This document shows, one piece after another, positions 10,164-20,802 of a DNA stretch of 64,000 nucleotides. The notes below the pieces were generated by a model that was given only the letters and a program-made list of their open reading frames with translations, was not told the DNA's origin and did not search any database. Position 1 is the first letter of the stretch, and every line of letters starts with the position of its first letter. Both the position numbers and the translations under genes were made by a program. The stretch is from an uncultured Marivita sp. (GTDB lineage: Bacteria; Pseudomonadota; Alphaproteobacteria; Rhodobacterales; Rhodobacteraceae), in contig NZ_CANKYW010000001.1 of the NCBI RefSeq assembly GCF_947488135.1, forward strand, positions 62,001 through 126,000, in the 5' to 3' direction.

Positions 10164-10742
10164 TTATCCCAGCAGGATGGTTGTTTCGTCAACGAATTCA
10201 GCGGGGGGAACCGGAAGGTTCTCCGGGGCGGGACCACGGCGGATCCGGCCCGACGTATCATAGTGCGACCCGTGGCAGGGGCAGAACCAGCCGCCGACGC
10301 CACCATCGACAGTGTAATCGCCCGCATTGCCCAGCGGCACACAGCCAAGGTGCGTACACACGCCCATCTGAACCAGCCATTCGCCGGTATCGTCCAGAGC
10401 GCGATTTTCATCGGTCGCTTCCGCTTGGCCGTCGATATTCGCATTGCGCGCGATCGGATCGGGCAGGTCGGAAATGTCTACCGAACGCGCTTCGGCGATT
10501 TCGGCTTCGGTTCGGCGACGAATAAAGACCGGCTTTCCGAGCCACTTCACAGTGATCTGCGAGCCTTCCGAGACGCCCGACACGTCCACGCGGATCGAGG
10601 ACAATGCCAAAACGTCAGCCGACGGGTTCATCTGGTTGACCAGAGGCCAAACCGCTGCACCGGTGGCAACAGCGCCTGCACCGGCAGTCGCGTAGTACAG
10701 GAAGTCCCTCCGGGTGCCTTCGTGGTGTTCTGCGTTGGACAC
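10164..10742 (-). CDS. petA: Rieske iron-sulfur protein of the bc1 complex
   Basis: The 192-residue protein holds the 2Fe-2S cluster that accepts electrons at the quinol-oxidation site. CTHLGC and CPCHGSH are the cluster-binding loops. A twin-arginine segment (TRRDFLYY) and one N-terminal helix anchor it after Tat export. I place the start at the GTG at 10742, giving [13 protein letters not shown] as in other Rhodobacteraceae; GGAG lies upstream at good spacing. An ATG at 10781 is possible but adds 13 residues without support. Confidence 0.95.
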   Translation of the reverse strand: MSNAEHHEGTRRDFLYYATAGAGAVATGAAVWPLVNQMNPSADVLALSSIRVDVSGVSEGSQITVKWLGKPVFIRRRTEAEIAEARSVDISDLPDPIARNANIDGQAEATDENRALDDTGEWLVQMGVCTHLGCVPLGNAGDYTVDGGVGGWFCPCHGSHYDTSGRIRRGPAPENLPVPPAEFVDETTILLG

Positions 10743-10960
10743 GAGGTTATCTCCATTTAACGGCCGATCGTCTGGCCACAATACGGGTTAGGCCGCACTC
10801 TGGGCGGCGTTCCGAACGGGTATTTAGCGGGCTACCCCCTAGCCGTCCACCTCCAGACGACCTAGGTTAGGAATAAGCGCCGAAGTGTCGCGGTAATTGG
10901 CCCTGACGGTGCCACAATGCCATGTTACGCATCGGCCAAACACGAAACGGACGGCTTCCC

Positions 10961-11629
10961 ATGCAGAAAACGATTCTGTCAGGTATTCTTGCTCTCGGAG
11001 CGATTGCAGCGGCATCACCGGCTTTGGCCGAGATGGAGCTTTCGATTTACACCGGTTGGCAGACTGCACCGCATAGCCGCGTCACCGGTGATTATCCCGG
11101 CAGCGGCGAAGATTTCGATGCGCTGATCGGCTGGGAAGGCCGGTCCTTCGAGATGCCGCCTTATTATGGCGTGCGTGGCACGTGGTGGAAGAACGAAAAG
11201 CTCGGCTTCGGGCTCGAATTCACCCATACCAAGGTTTACGCCCCCGATGATGAGAAAGAGGAGATTGGCTTTTCCGATCTCGAATTCACCGACGGTTTGA
11301 ACATCGTGACGGTCAACGCTTATCAGCGCTGGCCGGGTCTGTGGGCCGAAGGCGCTCTGACACCCTATGTCGGTGGCGGCATCGGCATCGCGGTTCCGCA
11401 TGTCGACATCGATACGACGACGGGGATCGAGGAATACGGATTTCAGTACACCGGCCCGGCGGCCCGTCTGACGGCGGGCTTGAGCTACGATCTCAACGAT
11501 CGCTTCGCCGTGTTCGGTGAATATCAGTTCACCTATTCCAGCAACGATGTGGACCTGCCCGAAGGCGGATCGCTCGAAACCGACATCAAGACGAACGCGC
11601 TGAACGTCGGTCTCACGCTGAAGTTCTAG
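10961..11629 (+). CDS. Outer-membrane beta-barrel protein, lipid A oxidase-like
   Basis: The 222-residue protein has a Sec signal peptide ending ALAE near residue 23, then [14 protein letters not shown] and alternating aromatic/polar strands ending in a terminal F (GLTLKF), the hallmark of an outer-membrane barrel. The start of the mature protein resembles what I recall of the LpxQ lipid A oxidase family of rhizobia and roseobacters, which oxidises the proximal glucosamine of lipid A. The barrel is well supported; the enzymatic role is inferred. The ATG at 10961 puts the signal peptide at the N-terminus. Its 3' end overlaps the convergent pssA by 4 bases. Confidence 0.7.
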   Translation: MQKTILSGILALGAIAAASPALAEMELSIYTGWQTAPHSRVTGDYPGSGEDFDALIGWEGRSFEMPPYYGVRGTWWKNEKLGFGLEFTHTKVYAPDDEKEEIGFSDLEFTDGLNIVTVNAYQRWPGLWAEGALTPYVGGGIGIAVPHVDIDTTTGIEEYGFQYTGPAARLTAGLSYDLNDRFAVFGEYQFTYSSNDVDLPEGGSLETDIKTNALNVGLTLKF

Positions 11630-12384
11630 TTTTCCTTCGTTTCCCGCGTTTGCGCCAAAGCGCGGCGCGACGCCGGCAACATCCAGATCACCGCTCCGAT
11701 ATAGATCAGGCTCAGCACGACCAGGGCGATCCAGGTGTAGATCGCAACGGCAGCGCCGATCGCGGCAAATCCCACCAAAAACACTTTGACCCGCCGCTGG
11801 CTGATGCGCGTGGTCTTGAAGGACCACACCGGAAACCGTCCGATCATCAACATACCGATCCCGGCGATATAAATGGCCAGCAACACGTCGGGAATGATCT
11901 GTTCGCTGTCGAAAGCGAAGGACGCGTACATCGGCAGCATCACCAGAATGGCCCCGGCAGGGGACGGAATCCCAAGGAAGTACGCGTTTTCGGCCGATCC
12001 GGTCTCCGCCTTGCGGGCGACGTTGAACCGCGCAAGACGTGTCACGGCGCATACGGCGTAGACGAGAACCGCCAACCAGCCCAACTGCCGGGTATCATCT
12101 AACGCCCACACGTAAAGAAGCATCCCCGGCGCGACCCCGAAATTCAGGAAATCCGCCAGTGAGTCGAGCTCGGCTCCCATCTTGCTGTCGCTGCCAAGCG
12201 CACGGGCCAAACGTCCGTCCAGCCCGTCGAGGATCGCCGCCAACAGGATCAGTTGCACCGCCAGTTCGTAATTGCCCTGCAACCCGAACCGGATTGCCGT
12301 CAGACCTGCGCAGATGGCGGTGACGGTCAGCATGTTCGGCAGAAGCTGAACCAGCGTCAGCTTTTCGCCCGCGCCGTTTGTCAT
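11626..12384 (-). CDS. pssA: CDP-diacylglycerol-serine O-phosphatidyltransferase
   Basis: The 252-residue membrane enzyme makes phosphatidylserine from CDP-diacylglycerol and serine. The CDP-alcohol phosphatidyltransferase motif is complete ([12 protein letters not shown] followed by [10 protein letters not shown]), and about eight hydrophobic segments follow. Its start overlaps the psd stop by 4 bases (ATGA), so the two steps of phosphatidylethanolamine synthesis are translationally coupled. Confidence 0.94.
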   Translation of the reverse strand: MTNGAGEKLTLVQLLPNMLTVTAICAGLTAIRFGLQGNYELAVQLILLAAILDGLDGRLARALGSDSKMGAELDSLADFLNFGVAPGMLLYVWALDDTRQLGWLAVLVYAVCAVTRLARFNVARKAETGSAENAYFLGIPSPAGAILVMLPMYASFAFDSEQIIPDVLLAIYIAGIGMLMIGRFPVWSFKTTRISQRRVKVFLVGFAAIGAAVAIYTWIALVVLSLIYIGAVIWMLPASRRALAQTRETKEN

Positions 12385-13043
12385 TTGGTCAGGTCCGCAA
12401 TCACGGTCTCGCCCGCAACCATCGTCTGGCCGATCTTCACCGACGGCTCGACACCATCGGGCAAGTAAATGTCGAGACGCGATCCGAACCGGATCAGCCC
12501 GAACCGCTCTCCTCGATCCAGAACCGCGCCCTCTTGCGTAAAGCTCAGGATCCGCCGCGCCACCAGACCGGCGATCTGGGTTACGGTCAGGATGCGGTCG
12601 TCCTCCATCCGGATGACAAGCGAATTGCGCTCATTGTCCTCGCTCGCCTTGTCGAGCGACGCGTTCAGAAACTTTCCGGGCTTGTAGGCGATCTTTTCCA
12701 CCTTCCCGGCCACCGGCGCGCGGTTGATATGGCAGTTGAACACCGACATGAACACGCTGACCCGTGTCAGCGGCACCTCGGGCAAGCCAAGCTCGCGCGG
12801 CGGCACCGCCGGTTCGATCAACGACACGATGCCGTCGGCGGGGCTGATGACCAGACCCGGCGCATCCGGCACCACCCGTTCGGGATCGCGGAAGAAATAG
12901 TAACACCAGATCGTGAGACCCACGCCGATCCAGCCCAGCACGTCTTCGATCGCGAACAGGACAAGTGTCACCGCCGCGAAGATCGCGACGAACTTTCGCC
13001 CCTCCGGGTGCATCGGCTTGATGAATGTATCGGTCATGCGCAT
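12381..13043 (-). CDS. psd: Phosphatidylserine decarboxylase proenzyme
   Basis: The 220-residue enzyme decarboxylates phosphatidylserine to phosphatidylethanolamine. It belongs to the short (type II-like) class. The self-cleavage site that creates the pyruvoyl group is in RFGSRLD near residue 197, and [11 protein letters not shown] is conserved. Two hydrophobic N-terminal segments suggest membrane attachment. It is first in the psd-pssA pair. Starts at residue 1 or 3 are equally plausible. Confidence 0.94.
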   Translation of the reverse strand: MRMTDTFIKPMHPEGRKFVAIFAAVTLVLFAIEDVLGWIGVGLTIWCYYFFRDPERVVPDAPGLVISPADGIVSLIEPAVPPRELGLPEVPLTRVSVFMSVFNCHINRAPVAGKVEKIAYKPGKFLNASLDKASEDNERNSLVIRMEDDRILTVTQIAGLVARRILSFTQEGAVLDRGERFGLIRFGSRLDIYLPDGVEPSVKIGQTMVAGETVIADLTK

Positions 13044-13131
13044 CGCGGCAATATCCTCTCAAAGCGTTGCGCGTCGGTAAACCCGCGCAGGCCAACGTGC
13101 AAGGCATCCCGTCATGACGTGCCGTCGCGGC

Positions 13132-13737
13132 TCAGGGATCGGGATGCGTCGCCACCATGCTGTCGCGCTTCGAGAACGTCTCGAACCATGCCGCAAGCCC
13201 ATCGCGCCCCGTCCGCCATGAGCGTTCGTTGTGGCGCAGGTCGAGATAGCCAAGCGCACAGGCCACGGCGATATGCCCCATGTCCATGCGCCCATTGAGA
13301 TGGCTCATCCAGCGCGTGTTCAACGCATCGAGCGCACGGGAGACCTTGCCCCACTGGCCTTCGACCCAGTCCATCATGACCTTCTCTTCGGGCCGGAAGC
13401 GTGTCTCGTAGACCATCAGCACCGCCGCATCGAGAATTCCGTCCGCCGTCGCCTCGAGCGTCAGCGTGTCCCAGATCCGATGTTCCGGATATAGCCCCGC
13501 ATTGGCCCGCGCATCCAGGAACCGGCAAATCACCCGGCTGTCATAGATCGTCGGCCCGTCCGACCGCACCAGCGCCGGGATCTTGCCCACCGGGTTCGCC
13601 GCGATCAGTTTGGAATCGGGGGCCAGCGGAGTGGTGGCCACATCCACGTGCTCGATGTCGTCATATTGCCCGGTTTCGTACAGCGTGACGAGCACCTTGC
13701 GGACGAAGGGCGAGGGGCCTGAACGAAGAAGTTGCAT
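13132..13737 (-). CDS. Glutathione S-transferase family protein
   Basis: The 201-residue protein has the two-domain GST layout: an N-terminal thioredoxin-like half with the glutathione-site region SPFVRKV (9-15), the NPVGKIPAL cis-proline loop, IYDSRVI, and an all-helical C-terminal half. It probably acts on electrophiles in the cytoplasm; the substrate is unknown. It is a single gene, separated from psd by 88 bp. Confidence 0.88.
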   Translation of the reverse strand: MQLLRSGPSPFVRKVLVTLYETGQYDDIEHVDVATTPLAPDSKLIAANPVGKIPALVRSDGPTIYDSRVICRFLDARANAGLYPEHRIWDTLTLEATADGILDAAVLMVYETRFRPEEKVMMDWVEGQWGKVSRALDALNTRWMSHLNGRMDMGHIAVACALGYLDLRHNERSWRTGRDGLAAWFETFSKRDSMVATHPDP

Positions 13738-13853
13738 CTGTCTGCTCCCGATATCTGTGATGAGAAAGGTAATACCTTTGCACGCCGATTGCCAAGCGGC
13801 ACGTCTCGATGCGTCAACGCATCGCTTACGCTAGGCCAACCGAACGTGGGCCG

Positions 13854-14474
13854 TCACAGAACCGGAGGGTCCGCCATCAACGCGGCCAGTGCCTCAAGCT
13901 CTGTCCCAATCCCGCCGAGAACAGAAGCCGCCGCGCTTTCCCGGACCTCATCGGGTTTGTTCTGACCCAATTTCCATGTTGCGGCAATATCCTCGACCAC
14001 CATGCGGCAGGGCACGATCATGCGCATCATCTTCTCAAGAACCTCCGGCGTCATCTTGTCGGTGGTCCAGGGTCGTTTCGGGGCAAGCCGGGTTTCGAAG
14101 AACGCCGACTGCGTGTCCAGCACCTCGCGCATTTTACCATGTGGTAAAAGTTCCAGAACCCCGGTGATCTGCACCGCAACGTAGTTCCAGGTCGGCACCT
14201 GGTCCGCGACGCCGTACCAGTCTGGCGAGACATAGGCGTCCGGGCCCGTCACGGCGATCCGCGCGGGCAGCGGGGCCTTCAACGCCCGGGCAATCGGGTT
14301 CGACCGCACCAGATGGATCAGCACCTCGCGCCCGTCCTCGGACAGCAGGATCGGCACATGCGCCACCATCGGCACGGGATCGCCGTTCATCAAAAGCGTA
14401 CCAAACGCGCGGTCGCGGACAAATGCGATGTCCTTGGCGTGATCCTGGCTGTGGAAATTTGGGTTCGGGTGCAT
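13854..14474 (-). CDS. FMN-binding PaiB-like protein
   Basis: The 206-residue protein belongs to the PaiB / FMN-binding split-barrel family, first described as a negative regulator in Bacillus. Conserved stretches include MHPNPNF at the start, AHVPILL, HLVRSNP, VSPDWYG and WNYVAVQ. The ATG at 14474 gives the family's usual MHP start; the open frame reaches 15 residues further. Whether it regulates transcription or acts as a flavin-dependent oxidoreductase cannot be told from sequence. Confidence 0.85.
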   Translation of the reverse strand: MHPNPNFHSQDHAKDIAFVRDRAFGTLLMNGDPVPMVAHVPILLSEDGREVLIHLVRSNPIARALKAPLPARIAVTGPDAYVSPDWYGVADQVPTWNYVAVQITGVLELLPHGKMREVLDTQSAFFETRLAPKRPWTTDKMTPEVLEKMMRMIVPCRMVVEDIAATWKLGQNKPDEVRESAAASVLGGIGTELEALAALMADPPVL

Positions 14475-14561
14475 GTCGGAAACTCGAAAGCGGCGGAAGC
14501 AACGCGATCTCAATCGCATGCCCCCGTCAGAAAATCCCGCCTTTTATTGTAACCGTCACAC

Positions 14562-15488
14562 TCACCCGGCCTTGGGATGCGACGCCTCGTAAACCTTCAT
14601 CAGATGCACTGTATCGACCGAGGTATAGGCCTGCGTCGTCGACAGCGAAGCATGCCCCAGCAATTCCTGGATCGCCCGTAGATCGCCCCCGGCGGCCAGA
14701 AGATGGGTCGCGAAGCTGTGCCGCATCGCGTGCGGTGTCGCGGTCGCGGGCAGTCCGAGCTGCATCCGCGCCTGTTCGGTGACTTTCTGCACCAAACGCG
14801 CGTTCAACGCGCCGCCCCGCACACCGCGAAAGACCGGGGCGGCAGGCTCCATCTCGAAGGGGCACAACCGAACATAGGTCTGGACCGCCTGCCGCGCGAT
14901 CGGCAGGACCGGAACGACCCGTTCCTTGCCGCCCTTGCCGATAATCCGCATCGCTTCGCCCAAGGGCAGGTCCCGCCCGGTCAGGCCAAGCGCCTCGGAG
15001 ATCCGCAACCCGCACCCATAAAGCAGCGTCACCACCGCCATGTCGCGCGCACCGACCCAATCCTTTTGTGATTGCTGCCCCACCGTTTCGATCATCGCCC
15101 GGGCCGCATCTTCGTTGAGCGGGCGGGGAAGCTTTTTCTGAAACTTCGGCGCCCGCGTCGACAGCACGGCGGTGGGTTCGAACCCCTCACGCTCGGCCAG
15201 CCAGCGGTAGAAGGATTTGACCGCCGACAGCTTGCGCGCAAGCGACCGGGGGCTTGCGCCGCCACCGCGGGTATGTGCCATCCAGGCCCGCATATCCGGC
15301 ACCGCAATCCGCGCCAAGGGTGCAAGCCCCTGCGCCTCGCCGGTGTACTCGGTCATGAAAGCGATGAAATCCACCACGTCGCCGCGATAGGCGGTCAGCG
15401 TGTTCTCCGCCGTTCCGTTGAGCGCGCGGCTCGACGCGAGCCATCCCTCCAGCGCGTCCCGCGCCGCCGGAGAGATCGGGACCGTCAC
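14562..15488 (-). CDS. xerC: Tyrosine recombinase XerC
   Basis: The 308-residue site-specific recombinase resolves chromosome dimers at dif together with XerD. It has an N-terminal SAM-like core-binding domain and the C-terminal catalytic residues Arg (GCGLRISEA), His-x-x-Arg (HAMRHSFATHL), His (LGHASLSTT) and the Tyr nucleophile (QAYTSVD). I choose the GTG at 15488, which overlaps the DUF484 stop by 4 bases (GTGA) and gives a normal length; the open frame extends further but lies over DUF484. DUF484 next to xerC is a known arrangement in many proteobacteria. Confidence 0.94.
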   Translation of the reverse strand: MTVPISPAARDALEGWLASSRALNGTAENTLTAYRGDVVDFIAFMTEYTGEAQGLAPLARIAVPDMRAWMAHTRGGGASPRSLARKLSAVKSFYRWLAEREGFEPTAVLSTRAPKFQKKLPRPLNEDAARAMIETVGQQSQKDWVGARDMAVVTLLYGCGLRISEALGLTGRDLPLGEAMRIIGKGGKERVVPVLPIARQAVQTYVRLCPFEMEPAAPVFRGVRGGALNARLVQKVTEQARMQLGLPATATPHAMRHSFATHLLAAGGDLRAIQELLGHASLSTTQAYTSVDTVHLMKVYEASHPKAG

Positions 15489-16189
15489 GACAGCCAGCGC
15501 CGCATCTGGCGCTCGAACACACCGGTGAAGAAGGTCAGAAGGTCGGTGCCCTGCTGTGGCGTGAAGTGATGCGGATCCTCGGCCCCCATCACCAGCAACC
15601 CCGGCAACCGTCCCGGCCCGAAATCCAGCTTGAGACACGCCTCCGACCGGATCCAGTCGGCCTTTTCGCCGTAAATCTCGCGCGTTCCGGTCTCGATCTG
15701 GCGCAAAGTCACCTGCCGCGGCGCCGTGTTCCGCCCCGCCGTGAGATACTCGTCGATGAAGCCCGGCGCCGCCACCGACAGCACCGATCCCAACCGTTTG
15801 ATCGCGGGGTCCTCGTCATTCTGCACCGATTCCAGCACCAGCTTGATCACATCGACGCGCAGGATCTCGGCCACGTCCCCGCCCAGATCGCGCAGGAAGG
15901 GTTCGAACTCGACCGGATCCATAAGCCGCAGGATCGCGCGATGCACCTGGTTCGTGCCGGCAAGGTTCTCATAAGCCGCCGCGATCACCGACCGGTGCGT
16001 GTCTTCCAGCCGGTCCAGCCTCGCCTCGAGCCGGTCCATCGCGATGCCGCGCAGATCGACGATATTGCCGCCCATCGCACGTTCGTTCGCGGCAATCAGC
16101 GCGCGCATGAGATCCTGATCCTCCAGAATCACATCGGGGCGCGTCATGATCTTTTCGCGCAAGTCGTCGTCGATACGGGGGCTGCTCAT
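15485..16189 (-). CDS. DUF484 family protein
   Basis: The 234-residue protein matches DUF484 (a GAF-like fold) by its layout: an N-terminal helical segment with DVILEDQDLMRALI, then LARLDRLE-type helices and a GAF-like C-terminal half (VLVMGAEDPHHF). The family is found directly before xerC in many proteobacteria, as here, but has no established biochemical role. The stop overlaps the xerC start. Confidence 0.85.
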   Translation of the reverse strand: MSSPRIDDDLREKIMTRPDVILEDQDLMRALIAANERAMGGNIVDLRGIAMDRLEARLDRLEDTHRSVIAAAYENLAGTNQVHRAILRLMDPVEFEPFLRDLGGDVAEILRVDVIKLVLESVQNDEDPAIKRLGSVLSVAAPGFIDEYLTAGRNTAPRQVTLRQIETGTREIYGEKADWIRSEACLKLDFGPGRLPGLLVMGAEDPHHFTPQQGTDLLTFFTGVFERQMRRWLS

Positions 16190-16315
16190 GCCATTCTCGT
16201 GTTCTTGTATTTTGCCGGACCCTATCAGCAGAGCAAAAAAGATGCCCGCATTTTTTCAATCAAATGCGGGCAACTTGCAAAACTGTGACAGATCAGACCG
16301 GCGAAAGCGCGCGGC

Positions 16316-16969
16316 TCAGAGGATCTTGATATTAGCCGCGGCGGCGTCTTTCACGAACTGGTCCAGACCCTTGTCCGTCAGGACGTGGTTCGCCATCGCC
16401 TTGATCACACCCGGAGGCGCCGTCGCCACGTCGGCGCCGATCTTGGCGCAGTCGCTCATGTGATTGGCGGTGCGGATCGACGCGGCGAGGATGTTCGTCT
16501 CGAAGCCGTAATTGTCGTAGATCTCGCGAATATCGGCGATCAGGTCGAGACCATCCATGTTCAGATCGTCCAGACGACCGATGAACGGAGAGATGAATGT
16601 CGCGCCGGCCTTGGCCGCCAGAATGGCTTGATTGGCCGAAAAACACAGCGTCACGTTCACCATCTTGCCTTCATCGGTGAGCACCTTGCACGCTTTCAGC
16701 CCGTCCCAGGTCAGCGGCACCTTCACCGCGATGTTCTCGGCAATCTCGGCCAGCTTGCGGCCCTCCGCGATCATGTCCTCGGCCTTGAGCGCGACCACTT
16801 CCGCCGAAACCGGACCTTCGACCAAATCACAGATCTCTTTGGTCACTTCGAGAATATCGCGTCCCGATTTCTTGATCAGCGAGGGGTTGGTCGTCACCCC
16901 GTCCACCATGCCCAACGCGTTGAGCTCCGCGATCGCGTCAATTTCCGCTGTGTCGACAAAGAATTTCAT
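16316..16969 (-). CDS. Transaldolase / fructose-6-phosphate aldolase-like
   Basis: The 217-residue protein is a small (type 3B) transaldolase of the TalB/FSA group, linking pentose phosphates and glycolysis. The start [13 protein letters not shown] and the TTNPSLI motif (26-32) are diagnostic, and K83 in VKVPLTWDG is the Schiff-base lysine. FSA and true transaldolase of this size cannot be separated safely by eye. The ATG at 16969 is chosen because the conserved family start lies there. It is divergent from priA across 79 bp. Confidence 0.93.
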   Translation of the reverse strand: MKFFVDTAEIDAIAELNALGMVDGVTTNPSLIKKSGRDILEVTKEICDLVEGPVSAEVVALKAEDMIAEGRKLAEIAENIAVKVPLTWDGLKACKVLTDEGKMVNVTLCFSANQAILAAKAGATFISPFIGRLDDLNMDGLDLIADIREIYDNYGFETNILAASIRTANHMSDCAKIGADVATAPPGVIKAMANHVLTDKGLDQFVKDAAAANIKIL

Positions 16970-17048
16970 GGCTGTCGCTCCTCTGATGGGTTGGCCTTTC
17001 CTACCTTGGGCTTTACCCCATGACAACGAGGACGGAAACCCTGAACCG

Positions 17049-19247
17049 ATGGCGCTAACATCCAGCTATTTCGACGAAGGCGCGCTGATCGGCGTGTTGA
17101 CCACCCAACCACTGGACCGGGTGCTGGATTATCGTGCACCCGAAGGCGGCTGTCATCTGGGCGCATTCGTCGAGGTGCCGCTGGGGCCGCGCAAGGTGCT
17201 TGGCGTGGTCTGGGGACCGGGCAAGGGCGACTACGACATCTCCAAGGTGCGGTCTGTCATCCGCGTGCTCGACGCCGCGCCGATGCGCGAGGAACTGATG
17301 GCCTTCCTCACCCGCGCCGGGGATTACACGCTCACCCCGATGCCCGCGATGCTGCGGCTGGCCACCCGCGCGCCGGGGCTGGGCGATCCGCCCTCCATGC
17401 GCAAGATCTACCGACTGGGCGACACGACCCCTGATCGCATGACCGACGCCCGCACCCGCGTGCTCGACGTGTTGCGCGACATGGGCGGGTTGTCCCTGAC
17501 CCTCAGGGAGTTGGCCGACGCGGCGGGCGTCACCACCTCCGTGGTCAAGGGCCTCGCCAAGCTGGGTGCCGTGCGCGAGGAAGACAGCCCGCGCGACACA
17601 CCCTTCCCGACGCTCGACCCGACATACGCAGGCAAGGACCTCACCGAAGACCAGTCCACCGCCTCCGCCACCCTGCGCGCCGCAGTCGCCACACGCAGCT
17701 ACGGCACGACCCTTCTCAAGGGCGTCACCGGATCGGGCAAGACCGAGGTCTATCTCGAAGCCGTCGCCGAATGTCTGTCCCAAGGCCGTCAGGCGCTGGT
17801 GCTGCTGCCGGAAATCGCTCTGACCGCCGAATTCCTCACCCGCGTCGATGCACGCTTCGGGGCCAAACCCGCCGAATGGCACTCCGGCGTCACGATCACA
17901 GACCGCCGCCGCGTGTGGAAGATGGTGGCACAGGGCGGCGCGCAGTTGGTCGTCGGCGCGCGCTCGTCGCTCTTCCTGCCGTTCCGCGATCTGGGGCTGA
18001 TCGTCGTGGATGAGGAACACGACACCTCCTACAAACAGGAAGACGGCGTGCTCTACAACGCCCGCGACATGGCCGTGCTGCGCGCGTCGATCTGCGGCGC
18101 GCAGGTGATCCTTGCTTCGGCCACGCCCAGTCTTGAGTCCTGGGCCAATGCCGATGCGGGCAAATACACCAAGCTCGAACTGACCTCGCGCTTCGGTGCC
18201 GCCGTCATGCCCGAAATGCGCGCCATCGACATGCGCAACGAGGACCTGCCCGGGTCAAGCTGGATCTCTCCAACCCTGCAACGCGCGGTGCAACAACGGC
18301 TTGATCAAAAAGAACAGGCGCTGCTCTTCATCAACCGCCGTGGCTACGCCCCCGTCACCATCTGCCGCGCCTGCGGGCACCAGATCGGCTGCGACCACTG
18401 CGATGCGCGCATGGTGGAACATCGCTTCCTCAAGCGCCTCGTCTGCCACCAATGCGGCGAGACCAAACCGCTCCCCAGCGTGTGCCCCTCCTGCGAAGCC
18501 GAAGACAAGCTCGCCGCCGTCGGTCCCGGTGTCGAACGCCTCGCCGAAGAAGCGCAGGCGCTCTTCCCCGACGCCCGCCTCGCGGTGCTCTCGTCGGATA
18601 TGTTCGGCTCTGCCCGCGCGCTGAAGGCCGAGATCGAGACCATCGCCAGCGGCGGCGCGGACCTCATCATCGGCACGCAGCTTGTCGCCAAGGGCCACAA
18701 CTTCCCGCTCTTGACGCTGGTTGGCGTCATCGACGCCGATCTGGGCTTGCAAGGATCGGACCTGCGCGCGGCGGAACGCACCTTCCAACTGATGCGGCAG
18801 GTGGCAGGCCGTGCGGGACGCGCCGACAAGCCGGGGCAGGCGCTGATGCAGACCTACCAGCCCGAACACCCGGTGATCCGCGCGATCCTGTCCGGCGATG
18901 AACAGGACTTCTGGACCGCCGAAGCGGGTGAACGCCGTGCTGCCGGTGTGCCGCCCTATGGACGCCTCGCCGGGATCATCCTGTCATCCACGGACGTGCA
19001 AGAGGTGTTCGACCTCGGCAACGCCCTCGCCCGAAACGACGCCCCCCTGCGCCGCGCCGGTGCCCAGGTATTCGGTCCCGCACCGGCCCCAATCGCCCGC
19101 GTGCGTGGCCGCCACCGCGTGCGCCTGCTGGTCAAGGCCCCCAAGGGCACCGCGCTCCAACCCGCCCTTGCCGAATGGGTCGCCCCGTTCAAGCTCAAGG
19201 GTGAACTGCGCATGGCCATAGATATCGACCCGCAGAGTTTCTACTGA
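17049..19247 (+). CDS. priA: Primosomal protein N' (replication restart helicase)
   Basis: The 732-residue helicase reloads the replisome at stalled forks. Walker A GVTGSGKT begins near residue 225, the DEEH box is in [12 protein letters not shown], and the zinc-binding insertion carries eight cysteines from about residue 439 ([13 protein letters not shown], then CHQC and CPSC). The ATG at 17049 is chosen by comparison with the family start ([12 protein letters not shown]); the frame is open far upstream, but over the divergent aldolase gene. Confidence 0.95.
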   Translation: MALTSSYFDEGALIGVLTTQPLDRVLDYRAPEGGCHLGAFVEVPLGPRKVLGVVWGPGKGDYDISKVRSVIRVLDAAPMREELMAFLTRAGDYTLTPMPAMLRLATRAPGLGDPPSMRKIYRLGDTTPDRMTDARTRVLDVLRDMGGLSLTLRELADAAGVTTSVVKGLAKLGAVREEDSPRDTPFPTLDPTYAGKDLTEDQSTASATLRAAVATRSYGTTLLKGVTGSGKTEVYLEAVAECLSQGRQALVLLPEIALTAEFLTRVDARFGAKPAEWHSGVTITDRRRVWKMVAQGGAQLVVGARSSLFLPFRDLGLIVVDEEHDTSYKQEDGVLYNARDMAVLRASICGAQVILASATPSLESWANADAGKYTKLELTSRFGAAVMPEMRAIDMRNEDLPGSSWISPTLQRAVQQRLDQKEQALLFINRRGYAPVTICRACGHQIGCDHCDARMVEHRFLKRLVCHQCGETKPLPSVCPSCEAEDKLAAVGPGVERLAEEAQALFPDARLAVLSSDMFGSARALKAEIETIASGGADLIIGTQLVAKGHNFPLLTLVGVIDADLGLQGSDLRAAERTFQLMRQVAGRAGRADKPGQALMQTYQPEHPVIRAILSGDEQDFWTAEAGERRAAGVPPYGRLAGIILSSTDVQEVFDLGNALARNDAPLRRAGAQVFGPAPAPIARVRGRHRVRLLVKAPKGTALQPALAEWVAPFKLKGELRMAIDIDPQSFY

Positions 19248-19337
19248 CTGAATTGGGCGAGAAAGTTCGCACCGAGCCGCCCGGAAGATCAATTCGTGGC
19301 GATGTTCGCCGGTTCGCGATCTCGCGTCGCGCTCTGC

Positions 19338-19715
19338 CTATTTCGGCATCATGAAGAACTCTTCGCGAACGATCATGCCGTCTTCGACCGTGTAGATGGC
19401 GATCTCTCGGAGCGTCATCTGCCGACCGGTCTCTTTATGCGTCACCTCGACCTCGAACCGTACGGCGAAGCGGTTTGGCGGATGGACATAAGGCCCGTCG
19501 GCGTCGAGCTTGTTGATCTCGTGTGCTGCCGCCCACACTTCGCGTTTCGTCTGGATCGCACCGCGTCCCTTGGCGATCCGCACCTCGCGACCGGGCGGAA
19601 CGACCGCCTCGACCGATTCCGCGTTCTCGGTGTAAAGTTCGTCAACATGCGCAATGCCGCGACGATCCCGCATCGCTTGAACGAAGTCGCGCCCGAGTTT
19701 GACCAGATCTTCCAT
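19338..19715 (-). CDS. SnoaL/NTF2-like domain protein
   Basis: The 125-residue protein fits the NTF2-like cone fold: a helical N-terminus (MEDLVKLGRDFVQAM), then strands with WAAAHEINKLDADGPYV, RFEVEVTH and IVREEFFMMP, typical of SnoaL-like proteins. AGGAGG lies 7 bases before the ATG at 19715, which decides the start. No substrate can be assigned; members are polyketide cyclases, isomerases or binding proteins. It is a single gene. Confidence 0.75.
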   Translation of the reverse strand: MEDLVKLGRDFVQAMRDRRGIAHVDELYTENAESVEAVVPPGREVRIAKGRGAIQTKREVWAAAHEINKLDADGPYVHPPNRFAVRFEVEVTHKETGRQMTLREIAIYTVEDGMIVREEFFMMPK

Positions 19716-19858
19716 GGCAGTCCTCCTCATTGCTTTCGCAGTGTACCATCCTTCCCGAAGGCGGGACTTGACTAGGATCATGGTGACCGAGTTTGACCGC
19801 ATGCCGATGTGGCACATGCAGAAGTCGCCATACGCAAAACCCTAACAAAACCTTAATA

Positions 19859-19895
19859 GGACCGATCCGGTCCAAAATGTTTCGCGCGCGAAACA
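19859..19895. repeat. Two adjacent palindromes upstream of the S49 peptidase gene
   Basis: GGACCG-atc-CGGTCC (19859-19873) is followed 4 bases later by an 18-bp perfect palindrome with half-site TGTTTCGCG (19878-19895). They lie 108 bp before the peptidase start in a 288-bp gap with AT-rich flanks. They could be an operator pair or a terminator-like structure; neither is proven. Confidence 0.45.
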
Positions 19896-20003
19896 ATAGG
19901 TCAGGATGCGCACCCTTTCTGACCAGAGGCGAGCGGCCCACAGCGCGCCCCTTTTTCCGCCCATGCCTTGTATGCCCACGCAGGCCAATCTACATGGGCT
20001 TGC

Positions 20004-20801
20004 ATGAAGCGATTTATCCCTTTCGTGAAGTCCGACCCCACGGTCGCCGTCGTCCGCCTTCAGGGCACCATCGCGGCCAGCACACGCGGCACTCTGAGCG
20101 ATGCGAGCCTGCGGACGTTGCTGGAAAAAGCCTTCCGCAGGGGAAAGCCAGCCGCGGTCGCTCTCGAGATCAATTCGCCCGGTGGATCGCCGGTGCAAAG
20201 CTCGCTGATCGGGGCTCGGATCCGGCGCCTGTCCGAAGAGACCGAAATCCCGGTCTACGCTTTCGTCGAAGATGTCGCCGCGTCCGGTGGCTACTGGATC
20301 GCCAGCGCCGCGGACGAGATCATCGCCGATCCCAGTTCCATCCTTGGCTCCATTGGCGTCATTTCCGCAAGCTTCGGCGCGCATGTGTTCCTGCAACGCC
20401 AGGGGATCGAACGGCGCGTGTATACGGCGGGCAAGTCGAAATCCATGCTCGACCCGTTCCGCCCCGAGAACGAAGAGGATGTGGCCCGCCTGAACCGCTT
20501 GCTGGGCCAGTTGCACGACACCTTCATCAATCAGATCAAATCCCGCCGGGGCAGCAAGCTGGCCGACAATCCCGATCTCTTCACCGGGGAAATCTGGGTC
20601 GGTCAGAATGCGGTGGATGTCGGTCTGGCCGATCACGTCGGACACCTCGTCCCGATGATGAAGGACCGCTACGGCGACAAGGTCAAATTCCGCCGCTACG
20701 AACAGCGCCGCCCGTTCTTTAGCCGTTTCGGTGCGAAACTCACATCCGATGCGCTTAGCGCCATCGAAGAACGCGCCGAGTTTGCGCGGTACGGGCTGTG
20801 A
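20004..20801 (+). CDS. S49-family serine peptidase (SppA/SohB-like)
   Basis: The 265-residue protein is a ClpP-fold signal-peptide-peptidase-type enzyme. INSPGGSP (57-64) forms the oxyanion region, S94 in VAASGGYW is the likely nucleophile, and K144 or K146 (AGKSKSMLD) the likely general base. It lacks a clear N-terminal signal or anchor, so it may be cytoplasmic or peripheral. The ATG at 20004 starts MKRFIPFVKSD. The stop is followed 1 base later by the GTG of a tiny gene. Confidence 0.88.
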   Translation: MKRFIPFVKSDPTVAVVRLQGTIAASTRGTLSDASLRTLLEKAFRRGKPAAVALEINSPGGSPVQSSLIGARIRRLSEETEIPVYAFVEDVAASGGYWIASAADEIIADPSSILGSIGVISASFGAHVFLQRQGIERRVYTAGKSKSMLDPFRPENEEDVARLNRLLGQLHDTFINQIKSRRGSKLADNPDLFTGEIWVGQNAVDVGLADHVGHLVPMMKDRYGDKVKFRRYEQRRPFFSRFGAKLTSDALSAIEERAEFARYGL

Positions 20802-20802
20802 C

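Noticed and set aside
8787-10760. A 657-codon open frame on the plus strand over petABC
   Set aside because: It is the complement of petC, petB and petA. Its composition is biased to His, Arg, Asp and Gln with no recognisable domain.
15489-15638. A longer N-terminus for xerC
   Set aside because: The extension lies entirely over DUF484. The GTG at 15488 gives a normal XerC length and the usual GTGA coupling.
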